Positions 1 through 6,915 of a stretch of 64,000 bases of DNA are shown here, piece after piece; the stretch's first letter is position 1; every line of letters begins with the position of its first letter. The stretch is from Bacillota bacterium. GTDB taxonomy: Bacteria; Bacillota; Sulfobacillia; DUMF01. The stretch spans positions 62,001-126,000 of the forward strand of contig DUMF01000028.1 in NCBI GenBank assembly GCA_012840015.1. Reading direction: 5' to 3'. The notes under the pieces are model-generated. The model was not told where the DNA came from, did not search any database, and saw nothing but the letters and a program-made list of their open reading frames with translations. A program made the translations under genes and the position numbers.

Positions 1-390
1 CTTGGCTTCCTCGACGATCCAGGGGAAATACTGCGCCGCGCTGATTTCAAGCGTCACTGCATGATCGTCTCTAAAACAGATCGAAGATGCCCGTTTTCCG
101 AGCACCTTCTCTCGATACTCCTTTACTGAAATGAACGCACCCTCGTCACGTTTCTTAATCAGCCATTTGATGTCTTTCAGGTAGGGTGAAGCCATGCGCT
201 CTAACCTATCGAGAAGATTCTCCAGCTTCCTTGCTTCCTCGGCCTTAGAATTGATCTCCTTCGGAGAACCGTACCTATTCACTACGTCTAAAAGCGCGGA
301 AATAGCATCGCTGTCCGGATTTGCGAGCAAGGAATTGATGGCCTCGAGCTGGAAAGCTTCGATCTTGAGGCGGTCTCTCAAACCTGACAC
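1..390 (-). CDS. Unknown protein, N-terminal part (runs off the window)
   Basis: An open frame of 130 codons runs from a GTG at 390 to the window edge without a stop. The start is set by an AGGAGGGA ribosome site six bases upstream. A nearer ATG lies in another frame and stops after four codons. The visible protein is helical and charged, with no membrane segment. It begins VSGLRDRLKIEAFQLEAI and contains PYLKDIKWLIKKRDEGAFIS. I do not recognise the family and give no function. It is divergent from ylbJ across about 270 bases in which I see no other gene. That it is coding is likely; its role is unknown. Confidence 0.7.
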   Translation of the reverse strand, partial: MSGLRDRLKIEAFQLEAINSLLANPDSDAISALLDVVNRYGSPKEINSKAEEARKLENLLDRLERMASPYLKDIKWLIKKRDEGAFISVKEYREKVLGKRASSICFRDDHAVTLEISAAQYFPWIVEEAK

Positions 391-660
391 ATCTTCTCCC
401 TCCTGTTTTAAGGCGCTCTGGCAAATCTAAACGGTCTCTCTTTTCGACATTGATACCGTGCTTCCTTCCCCTGCCTTAGTCCCCTAATTGACGCATAGCT
501 CGTGACCCTGGGGGAAGGTAAATCGCTGCCCTGGTAATCTCTTTTTGCCAGAAGATAGCCAGTACAACCCGTCTTAAACTCAACTGAGGCATAGATATCT
601 GTGTTAAGAGGCCCCCAAGCGCTCATATACATCTAGCGTCAAACCTATGGAGGTAACGAC

Positions 661-1875
661 ATGAGTTTCAAGAGAATGCGACCTTACTTTATCGCACTGG
701 CCACCTCTATAATAACGGCTGCCATGATATTTTACCCCGACGTCGCTTTCGAGGCAGCCGTAGAAGGCTTAGACGTATGGTGGGAAATCGTCTTCCCTGC
801 CCTGCTGCCTTTCTTCATATGCGCCGAGTTGCTCATGGGCCTCGGCGTGGTGCATTTCATGGGTGTATTACTCGAACCGCTAATGCGGCCGCTATTCGAT
901 GTGCCAGGCGTAGGTTCTTTCGTACTCGCAATGGGCTTAGCATCGGGTTACCCAGGAGGAGCAGTACTTACCGCCAAAATGCGAAAAGAAAAATTGTGTT
1001 CACGCACTGAGGCCGAACGCCTGCTTTGCTTCACCAACACGGCTGACCCTCTCTTCATGACCGGAGCAGTCGCAGTCGGCATGTTCGGGGACGCTTCGCT
1101 CGGTAAAGCGCTCGTTCTGTCACACTACCTTTCCGCGCTAATTCTCGGCGTTCTACTCAGGTTCTGGGGAAACAAGAAGGACCGTGTGGAAGCTCCCCTT
1201 TCTAAGGAAAAAGGGTCCGTGGTGACGAGAGCCTTGCGAGCATTGATTTCCGCCCGTCGTCAAGACGGCCGCCCATTCGGGCAGCTGTTGGGGGATTCGG
1301 TGAAAACTTCGGTAGCCACGCTGTTGATGGTTGGAGGGTTTATCATTCTTTTCAGCGTGGCCATAAGGATGCTGGCCATTACCGGCCTAACCGGCTTGAT
1401 GGCGCGAGCATTCTTCCATGTGTTGGGCAGGTTCGGGTTACATCCCGGCACACTCGAGGCGCTCGTATGCGGAACCTTCGAAATCACGCTCGGCACCCAG
1501 CTCGCCAGCCAGGCAAGCGCGCCTTTATCACAAAACATCATGGCAGCTTCGGCGATAATAGCCTGGAGTGGCCTCTCTGTTCACGCTCAGGTAGCAGCGG
1601 TGGTGCAGGACACAGACATCCGAATTACTCCATACGTTGTAGCAAGGCTAATTCAAGCGATCATAGCCGCTCTGTTGGTCCTCCATGTCCCAATCTCTAC
1701 CGAATTGGCTGGTGGCATACTGCCCGCTTGGAGCGAGCCCGCTGCCTCTGGTTTGCTCACATGGGCTGACCGGCTCTCCTACTTTGGAAGGCAGTCCTTA
1801 AGCGTACTGGGCATCCTGTGCGTGGTCTGCGTGGCAGTCTCTGCCCTAAACGCTTTCAGGGCTCGTCAGAACTAA
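661..1875 (+). CDS. ylbJ: Sporulation integral membrane protein YlbJ
   Basis: A polytopic membrane protein of 404 residues of the YlbJ / nucleoside-transporter-gate family, made under sigma-E in Bacillus and needed for spore cortex formation. Visible marks are the LPFFICAELLMGLGVV segment near residues 49-64, the conserved SGYPGG turn at 95-100 and the FTNTADPLF stretch after it. ATG follows GGAGGTAACGAC, a good ribosome site. YlbJ lies near coaD in Bacillus, as here. Its last 20 bases overlap the convergent thiN. Length matches the family. The transported substrate, if any, is not known to me. Confidence 0.9.
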   Translation: MSFKRMRPYFIALATSIITAAMIFYPDVAFEAAVEGLDVWWEIVFPALLPFFICAELLMGLGVVHFMGVLLEPLMRPLFDVPGVGSFVLAMGLASGYPGGAVLTAKMRKEKLCSRTEAERLLCFTNTADPLFMTGAVAVGMFGDASLGKALVLSHYLSALILGVLLRFWGNKKDRVEAPLSKEKGSVVTRALRALISARRQDGRPFGQLLGDSVKTSVATLLMVGGFIILFSVAIRMLAITGLTGLMARAFFHVLGRFGLHPGTLEALVCGTFEITLGTQLASQASAPLSQNIMAASAIIAWSGLSVHAQVAAVVQDTDIRITPYVVARLIQAIIAALLVLHVPISTELAGGILPAWSEPAASGLLTWADRLSYFGRQSLSVLGILCVVCVAVSALNAFRARQN

Positions 1876-2548
1876 AAGAGGGATAAAAAACCAGGAGGAC
1901 GCCAGACCTCAGAGAGATCCATCCCGCATCCCCCTGCATAACGTTACTGACCCCCAGGGTCTGACCCCAAGTGAGCGAGTGCTCTCGAAGGGGCCATTTC
2001 ACACCCTCCAGGTTCACACCGGTCACACGAGAGCTAAGGGGTATCAGAGACACCAATTGCCCTTTCCTGCCCCTAAGAGGTTGGAGAGGCTGGGGACCCC
2101 GCAAGATCAAGAGCTCTCCGTCCTCCCCTACCAGCTCTGCACGCGCGATTCGTTCCTCGCCCATATAACCGGCAATCATGATTATGTTGGCAAGGACGTG
2201 ATCCAGCCTTCCTCCAAAAGCGCCAACGAAGACCAGATCATTGATCCCCTTCGACAGACAATATTCTAGGGCTAGCTGGGAGTCCGTCTCGTCTTTTTCA
2301 CAAGGCACGACCTGGGTGGGAATGCCCGCCTCACGGCAACTCGCCAATGTTTCCGGGCACACCGAATCCATGTCGCCTATAATTATGTCCGGCTTGAGCC
2401 CCAGATCAATCGCACGCTCCGCCCCGGCATCGGCGGCCACGATAAGGCAAGGTTGCCCACGGGAGCCCACAACCTCCCCGATCTTCTCTCTGTCTCGATG
2501 GCCCACGACCCCGCCTAGAATTATGAGTGCCCAGCGTTCTTTACTCAG
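1856..2548 (-). CDS. thiN: Thiamine pyrophosphokinase, likely CTG start
   Basis: Transfers pyrophosphate from ATP to thiamine to give thiamine diphosphate. Counting from the CTG start (230 residues), the family marks are IGDMDSV at 57-63, KDETDSQLAL at 85-94 and GGRLDH at 112-117. The first ordinary start (GTG, 2506) would cut off the conserved N-terminal strand WALIILGG. The frame has no ATG, GTG or TTG further up. A CTG at 2548 overlaps the thiT stop as CTGA, the same geometry as the ATGA and GTGA couplings elsewhere in the window, so I place the start there. It forms an operon with thiT under the TPP riboswitch. The function is well supported; the start is inferred. Confidence 0.85.
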   Translation of the reverse strand: MSKERWALIILGGVVGHRDREKIGEVVGSRGQPCLIVAADAGAERAIDLGLKPDIIIGDMDSVCPETLASCREAGIPTQVVPCEKDETDSQLALEYCLSKGINDLVFVGAFGGRLDHVLANIIMIAGYMGEERIARAELVGEDGELLILRGPQPLQPLRGRKGQLVSLIPLSSRVTGVNLEGVKWPLREHSLTWGQTLGVSNVMQGDAGWISLRSGVLLVFYPSFSSDEP

Positions 2549-3045
2549 TCGAGCTTCACCTTGCCTGCTAGCACAGATACGATAATGGCACTGATGACGA
2601 GTTCTGGCAGAATGTATGAAGCATTATACACCGCCGAATACGCCAATACATTGGAACCTTTGGGCGCGTAAGAAGCGAAGAATACCACCCCGGAAACGAA
2701 GTGGCATAGAAAGCGGGCCACCAAAGCAACTGTTACGCCGCCAATGGGTCTTTTCTTGAAGAAGCCCGCCAGTCCGAGCGAAGCCATGGCCATTGGATAA
2801 TCCAATAACAACTGAACCGGATGCACGAAGAAAGGATCCAGGAAGTACTGAATCATGCCGAAGGCTGCACCAGCAACTGCCCCAAGGGCTGGGCCACGGC
2901 GAATGGATAGAAACAGAATCGGAACCATGCTACCTGCAGTTACAGACCCACCCTGCGGCAGATGGTAGATCTTGATCACATGCAGCAAAGCGGATAAAGC
3001 TACCATTGCCGCCGCCTCAGCGATCTTCTTTGCATTCCACGACAT
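2545..3045 (-). CDS. thiT: Energy-coupled thiamine transporter S component ThiT
   Basis: The substrate-binding membrane subunit of an ECF transporter, expected to work with the shared EcfA/EcfT module, which is not in this window. The protein has 166 residues and about six hydrophobic segments. It carries the YuaJ/ThiT landmarks LPQGGSVTAGSMVPI and GAAFGMIQYFLDP. ATG follows an AGGAGGGGACAGT site. It is the first gene after the TPP riboswitch and overlaps thiN by four bases, so uptake and pyrophosphorylation of thiamine are co-expressed and should be shut off by thiamine diphosphate. Confidence 0.9.
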   Translation of the reverse strand: MSWNAKKIAEAAAMVALSALLHVIKIYHLPQGGSVTAGSMVPILFLSIRRGPALGAVAGAAFGMIQYFLDPFFVHPVQLLLDYPMAMASLGLAGFFKKRPIGGVTVALVARFLCHFVSGVVFFASYAPKGSNVLAYSAVYNASYILPELVISAIIVSVLAGKVKLD

Positions 3046-3082
3046 ACTGTCCCCTCCTGCTGTGCCTGCAAGGAGACGAATG

Positions 3083-3106
3083 AACCGCGGCCGATTCGCC
3101 GCGGTT
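3083..3106 (-). promoter_or_regulatory. Hairpin between TPP aptamer and thiT (expression platform)
   Basis: A perfect nine-base-pair stem (AACCGCGGC with GCCGCGGTT) and a six-base loop sit between the aptamer and the thiT ribosome site. Read on the minus strand, only a weak run of T follows. It may therefore be a terminator-like switch or a sequestering hairpin. The role is inferred from position. Confidence 0.5.
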
Positions 3107-3119
3107 TTTGATGGCCCTC

Positions 3120-3210
3120 TTCCCTACGCTGGTATTACCCAGATCAGGTCTTGAGAGTCGGCAGGCCCTTAGCGCCCACCTCTCAGCCGGCGTACCGGCT
3201 CCCCTAGAGG
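3120..3210 (-). promoter_or_regulatory. TPP riboswitch (thi box)
   Basis: The minus strand reads AGGGGAGCC, GGCTGAGAGG, then GACC-like spacing, CCTGATCTGGGTAATACC and AGCGTAGGGAA. These are the signature blocks of the thiamine diphosphate aptamer, in the right order. It precedes thiT-thiN, which it should repress when TPP is plentiful. Confidence 0.95.
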
Positions 3211-3228
3211 CACGTATTTTTTTGTTCC

Positions 3229-3257
3229 ATTATACATCGTCCGCTGCTCTGTGACTA
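3229..3257 (-). promoter_or_regulatory. Sigma-A type promoter of the thiT-thiN operon
   Basis: A perfect TATAAT (3234 to 3229, minus strand) lies about 20 bases before the riboswitch. A TAGTCA hexamer 17 bases upstream matches TTGACA at four of six positions. The -35 overlaps the end of the NlpC/P60 gene. Confidence 0.55.
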
Positions 3258-4205
3258 CTCCGTGACTCTCCTGGCCCCGAAATATCTGCTGGACCAGTAA
3301 GGCTTGTTCAAAAAGTCGCTGGTCACCTGACCGGTAGAAGACAAGGCGCTTAGGAATTTCCCTTCACCCTCATAGAAGCCCACGTGAGTTGCAAACTCAC
3401 CGTTACTACTAAAAAAGACCAGGTCGCCTGGTTTCAACTCCGACCTGTCCACCAGCTTTCCCGGACCCTTTTGGAGCTGTACGTCGGCATCCCTGGGAAT
3501 CAGTAGCCCATTCATCGCGCATGCGATATAAGTCAAACCGGAGCAGTCTATGCCACGCAACGTTATTCCGCCCCATAGGTATCTGACGCCGGTGAACTGA
3601 CGCGCAGCTGCCAAAAGCCCCTCGCCACTCGCTTTGCCGGGCTGCTTCAACGCACTCTTTTTGAGCCATCCCGATCCAGTGGGAAGCACCACTACCTGTG
3701 CCCAGTCTCTCCGGTATCCCAAAACAAACGGAGTACTCCCGGCATACAGTGTCATCAGCTCTCTCGCGCCTTCTTCCGGGCGTTCCAACACCGACACCTG
3801 TGGAGTCGTGACCATGGCTTTCTGGCCTGAGGGAGGCTGAAACGAAGCGACTTTTCCTTCTTCTATGAAGCCTGAATAGTCTCCTTGATCTCGCACTCGG
3901 ACCTCCAGCCAGCCATCTACCCGCTTTATTACTTTCAACGGATTCCCATAGAGCGCCTGAGTCACCAACTCCGAACGGTCATTGGGTTCTCTCCGTACGT
4001 CGGCGATGGGCACGGAAATGAAGTACGAAGCCTTGTCTGAGCTCTCAGCCAGCGGCTCTTGAGGAGGGGGTGGCGGGGCCTTCTTGGGCAGGATAAGGAG
4101 CACGACTAATGTGACCCCAACGAGGATGACCCATATTGCCTCCAGGCTCCTCTTACTTTGGCTCCATTTCCTTTTGTTGTGCCTGCCTGCTCCCGTCTCT
4201 GGCAA
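3255..4205 (-). CDS. Membrane-anchored NlpC/P60 cell-wall hydrolase with SH3 domains
   Basis: Probably cleaves the stem peptide of peptidoglycan outside the cell. The 316 residues show one N-terminal membrane anchor (about 23-40) and a proline-rich linker. Two SH3-like domains (about 60-120 and 133-185) bind the wall. A C-terminal NlpC/P60 domain (about 195-316) has nucleophile Cys221 in GIDCSG and base His274 in THVGFY. The usual third residue (FxHA) reads FLSA, with Ser286 in place of His, which is odd. The start overlaps the upstream coiled-coil gene by 53 bases, and no better start is visible. The anchor means it stays at the membrane surface. Confidence 0.85.
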   Translation of the reverse strand: MPETGAGRHNKRKWSQSKRSLEAIWVILVGVTLVVLLILPKKAPPPPPQEPLAESSDKASYFISVPIADVRREPNDRSELVTQALYGNPLKVIKRVDGWLEVRVRDQGDYSGFIEEGKVASFQPPSGQKAMVTTPQVSVLERPEEGARELMTLYAGSTPFVLGYRRDWAQVVVLPTGSGWLKKSALKQPGKASGEGLLAAARQFTGVRYLWGGITLRGIDCSGLTYIACAMNGLLIPRDADVQLQKGPGKLVDRSELKPGDLVFFSSNGEFATHVGFYEGEGKFLSALSSTGQVTSDFLNKPYWSSRYFGARRVTE

Positions 4206-4635
4206 GCTGACTACGAGCCTCCCTGATCGTCTTCAGTATTGCAGAGACTTGTTCTTCTGACTTTGCGAGCACCTCATCCGCGAATTCCAGGGCGCCGGCA
4301 CGGATTTCCTTGGATATCTTCTGGGCATTGGCCACTATCTCTTCAGCCTTTGCCATGGCTTGCTGGTTTATAGTACTTTCATCAACTAGTTTGCCCACTT
4401 CTTCTCTGGCTTTAGATATTATTTTTTCCGCTTCTTGTTTTGCCTCCTCGAGGATCCTATCCCTCTCCTTAGCGATGATCTTTGCTTGCTTCAGTTCATC
4501 TGGAAGGGTTGCCTCAATTTCGTCCAAAATCTCGTATACGCCTTCTTCATCCAAGATTACCTTTCCGGTCAAGGGAATCCTCGAGCTATTCTCTATCAAG
4601 TCCTCGAGCTTCTTTATCAAGCCGGCGACGTCCAT
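4153..4635 (-). CDS. Coiled-coil protein of unknown function next to coaD
   Basis: A 160-residue, strongly charged helical protein. Its middle (about 50-130) is a long coiled coil rich in Glu, Lys and Ala (AKERDRILEEAKQEAEKI). Similar proteins beside coaD in Firmicutes are often labelled ATPase or ATP-synthase-b-like because of the coil, but I see no nucleotide-binding motif. ATG at 4635 abuts the coaD stop with a one-base overlap, so the two are co-transcribed. A DivIVA-like or scaffold role is possible but not shown. Confidence 0.75.
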   Translation of the reverse strand: MDVAGLIKKLEDLIENSSRIPLTGKVILDEEGVYEILDEIEATLPDELKQAKIIAKERDRILEEAKQEAEKIISKAREEVGKLVDESTINQQAMAKAEEIVANAQKISKEIRAGALEFADEVLAKSEEQVSAILKTIREARSQLARDGSRQAQQKEMEPK

Positions 4636-5129
4636 TATTTGGTGCCCCCTTTCTGCAGCATTTTCTCCCTTAGTTTTTCTTCGACATTCATTGGCACTAA
4701 GCCCTTTACGCAGCCTCCCAGGAGTGCGATTTCCCTCACGATACTCGAACTCAAATACGAGTACTCAGCTGCAGACATCATGAAGATAGTATCGAGTTCT
4801 GGGTACATCTTCTTGTTCATCAAAGCCATCTGGAATTCGGTCAAAAAATCCGAGACGGCCCGCAGGCCTTTTATCACGACTGTAATGCGTTTTTCCCTGG
4901 CATAGTTTATCAAGAGACCGTCGTAATGCTCCACTGATACGTTTGCCAGATGAGCAGTGCTTTGCTTGAGAAGTGCAACTCTCTCTTCAACCGTGAATAG
5001 GGGGTTTTTATTGATGTTAGGAAACACCGTTACATACAGACGATCCACTATTCTGCTGGCACGTTGAATTATGTCAAGGTGTCCTAAAGTTATAGGGTCA
5101 AAGCTTCCAGGATACACTGCACTAAACAT
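4635..5129 (-). CDS. coaD: Phosphopantetheine adenylyltransferase
   Basis: Joins 4'-phosphopantetheine to AMP from ATP to give dephospho-CoA, the fourth step of CoA synthesis. The 164-residue length is typical. The nucleotidyltransferase motif TLGH lies at 14-17 after YPGSFDP, and the YLSSSIVRE signature is near the C-terminus. The frame is open further upstream, but ATG at 5129 follows GGGGGAAGGACGAA and gives the normal N-terminus MFSAVYPGSFDP. coaBC for the preceding steps lies at 28 kb. Confidence 0.95.
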   Translation of the reverse strand: MFSAVYPGSFDPITLGHLDIIQRASRIVDRLYVTVFPNINKNPLFTVEERVALLKQSTAHLANVSVEHYDGLLINYAREKRITVVIKGLRAVSDFLTEFQMALMNKKMYPELDTIFMMSAAEYSYLSSSIVREIALLGGCVKGLVPMNVEEKLREKMLQKGGTK

Positions 5130-5253
5130 TTCGTCCTTCCTTCCCCCTGTTTTTCTTGTCAAAACCAGGAATAGTATAACACGCACTGGGAACAATATCG
5201 ATTGAAACAACCATTACCCTCCCCCATAGGCTCTTCCTCCGGTTTCTCCTCTC

Positions 5254-5285
5254 GGCGTTGACAGAATGTCAACGCCAACTTTTTT
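5254..5285 (+). terminator. Perfect inverted repeat with T-tract upstream of gpr
   Basis: GGCGTTGACA, a GAA loop and TGTCAACGCC form a ten-base-pair hairpin, followed by AAC and six T on the plus strand. It looks like an intrinsic terminator. Yet the only plus-strand gene nearby is gpr downstream, and coaD upstream runs the other way. It could insulate gpr from read-through or be an operator palindrome. Confidence 0.6.
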
Positions 5286-5290
5286 ACCAT

Positions 5291-5320
5291 GTATTTGCAT
5301 TATTTCAGTAGGATAACCTA
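5291..5320 (+). promoter_or_regulatory. Candidate sigma-F/sigma-G promoter for gpr
   Basis: GTATT (5291-5295), an 18-base spacer and TAACCTA (5314-5320) resemble the forespore consensus GHATR-18-CATNHTA, with mismatches in both boxes. The forespore expression of gpr in Bacillus makes it plausible. The leader would be very short. Confidence 0.3.
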
Positions 5321-5337
5321 GGCAAGGAGGAATCGAG

Positions 5338-6339
5338 ATGTCGAGACCGAAACAAACCTTCCGACTATCGCTAGCCTATAACTCGTCTTACACTGACCTT
5401 GCCTTAGAGGTAAGGGAACAGCTGGTTTACGGCGGGCAAAGGGAGATACCCGGCGTCGCTTTTCGGGAAAAGCGAATGGGTAGGCTGACTATTTCGGAGG
5501 TAGACATCTTTTCGCCAGAAGGTGCGAAAGCTATGGGCAAACCGATGGGGCGCTACATCACTATCGAAGCTCCAGGTCTCAAAAACCGCGACCGGGCCTT
5601 AGTGCAAGAAGTGAGCCAGCAGCTTACTGACCAGCTAGTTACACTCATGAATATCCCTCCTACTGCCAGCGTGCTCGTGGTTGGACTTGGCAACTGGAAA
5701 GCCACACCGGACTCGCTGGGCCCCAAGGTAATCAACCGCCTCCTTGTTACCAGGCATCTTCACGATTATGTCCCTAGAGAACTCGCAGGCAGGTTAAGAG
5801 CCGTGTCTGCCATGGCTCCCGGCGTTCTCGGGACAACCGGCATGGAGACCAAAGACATCATAGAAGGCATTTGCGCGAAACTTAACCCCGATCTGGTGAT
5901 TGCAGTGGACGCCCTAGCAGCCCGGAGTGTGGATCGAATCATAACCACGGTCCAGCTTTCGAACGCTGGAATCCACCCAGGTTCCGGTGTGGGCAACAGG
6001 CGAGCTGGTCTAAACATACTTACCTTGGGAAGGCCCGTCATCGCACTGGGAGTACCCACAGTAGTCAGCGCTATAACCATCGCGCTGGACTCCATCGATG
6101 CGCTCACAGACTATCTCCAGCGCCAAGGGCATAATTACGGCTTTCTGGAAGCACTTTCCGATCAACAGAAGAGACAGCTTATATACGAAGTGCTGGATCC
6201 TATGGGGGCAAACCTCATGGTTACGCCAAAAGAGATTGACATGTACATAGAAGAACTTGCGGTAATCTTATCTGGGGCCTTAAACGCGGCCCTTCACCCG
6301 GGAATATCCGAGGAACAGATAAGCCAATACATCATGTAG
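5338..6339 (+). CDS. gpr: Spore protease GPR (germination protease)
   Basis: An aspartic-type endopeptidase that degrades small acid-soluble spore proteins at germination. The 333 residues align along the whole family by recognisable blocks: YTDLALE near the N-terminus, SVLVVGLGNWKATPDSLGP, TGMETKDIIEG, VIAVDALAARS, and GSGVGNRR followed by GVPTVV. The zymogen of the family loses a short N-terminal propeptide ending just before the YTDLA region. ATG has an AAGGAGGAATCGAG site. It faces a SASP gene about 100 bases away, its likely substrate. It ends in TAG. Confidence 0.95.
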   Translation: MSRPKQTFRLSLAYNSSYTDLALEVREQLVYGGQREIPGVAFREKRMGRLTISEVDIFSPEGAKAMGKPMGRYITIEAPGLKNRDRALVQEVSQQLTDQLVTLMNIPPTASVLVVGLGNWKATPDSLGPKVINRLLVTRHLHDYVPRELAGRLRAVSAMAPGVLGTTGMETKDIIEGICAKLNPDLVIAVDALAARSVDRIITTVQLSNAGIHPGSGVGNRRAGLNILTLGRPVIALGVPTVVSAITIALDSIDALTDYLQRQGHNYGFLEALSDQQKRQLIYEVLDPMGANLMVTPKEIDMYIEELAVILSGALNAALHPGISEEQISQYIM

Positions 6340-6378
6340 AAGGGCAAGCACGATTTCTGCACTAACTAAAGCTCAGAA

Positions 6379-6398
6379 GGCGGGCTTGATAGCCCGCC
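6379..6398 (+). terminator. Terminator between gpr and SASP gene
   Basis: GGCGGGCT, a four-base loop and AGCCCGCC form a GC-rich hairpin followed by GTTTC. It sits between two converging genes and may serve both. Confidence 0.6.
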
Positions 6399-6438
6399 GT
6401 TTCTGTGACATGCGCGAAGCACGTTTGATAGTCTTTAG

Positions 6439-6720
6439 TTATCTGGTGGGGGTCCGGCCCGCTGTGGTGCCACCCGTAGTCCCCGGCGTAGCCGTCAGGG
6501 TCCCAAATCCAGCCCCGGACGACAGACTCTGCTCTGCCATCTGAATCATCCTCTTGACCATATGACCACCGATGGCTCCGCAGTACCTGGCAGGGACGTC
6601 GCCGAAGTACCCGCCCGGAGGATTGATCCCAAGCTCAGAAGCTATCTCATTCCTCCATTGATCAAGGGCCTGCCTGGCCTGTGGTACCAGAACCTGGTTA
6701 GTTCTCTGGCCCTCTGCCAT
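6439..6720 (-). CDS. Alpha/beta-type small acid-soluble spore protein (SASP)
   Basis: A 93-residue DNA-binding protein that coats spore DNA and shields it from UV and hydrolysis. The core shows the two family helices: VPQARQALDQWRNEIASELG with the GPR cleavage motif NEIASELGI, and GAIGGHMVKRMIQMAEQSL, equivalent to the classical G-x-GG-x-VKRMI block. The C-terminal tail rich in Gly and Thr is longer than usual. ATG follows GGAGGTGATAAC. The neighbour gpr encodes the protease that removes it. Confidence 0.93.
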   Translation of the reverse strand: MAEGQRTNQVLVPQARQALDQWRNEIASELGINPPGGYFGDVPARYCGAIGGHMVKRMIQMAEQSLSSGAGFGTLTATPGTTGGTTAGRTPTR

Positions 6721-6749
6721 GTTATCACCTCCTTCGGTCTCGTTATCTA

Positions 6750-6777
6750 TAGTGTGTTACATCGATTATTTTTATAC
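6750..6777 (-). promoter_or_regulatory. Candidate sigma-G promoter of the SASP gene
   Basis: On the minus strand, GTATA (matching GHATR) is followed after 16 bases by CACACTA (six of seven to CATACTA). The spacer is one or two bases shorter than usual. Forespore control fits the product. Confidence 0.4.
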
Positions 6778-6915
6778 GCTTTAGTAAACCGCTCACACGT
6801 TCTCCCGCTCGTGAAAGTGTGTAGTGGCACCGCTAGTCACACTTTAACTCGTGATTAGCGGGATGGAATTGCTATGTTTAGCATTCAGCAGGAATACCAG
6901 GTCATACTAGAACAA

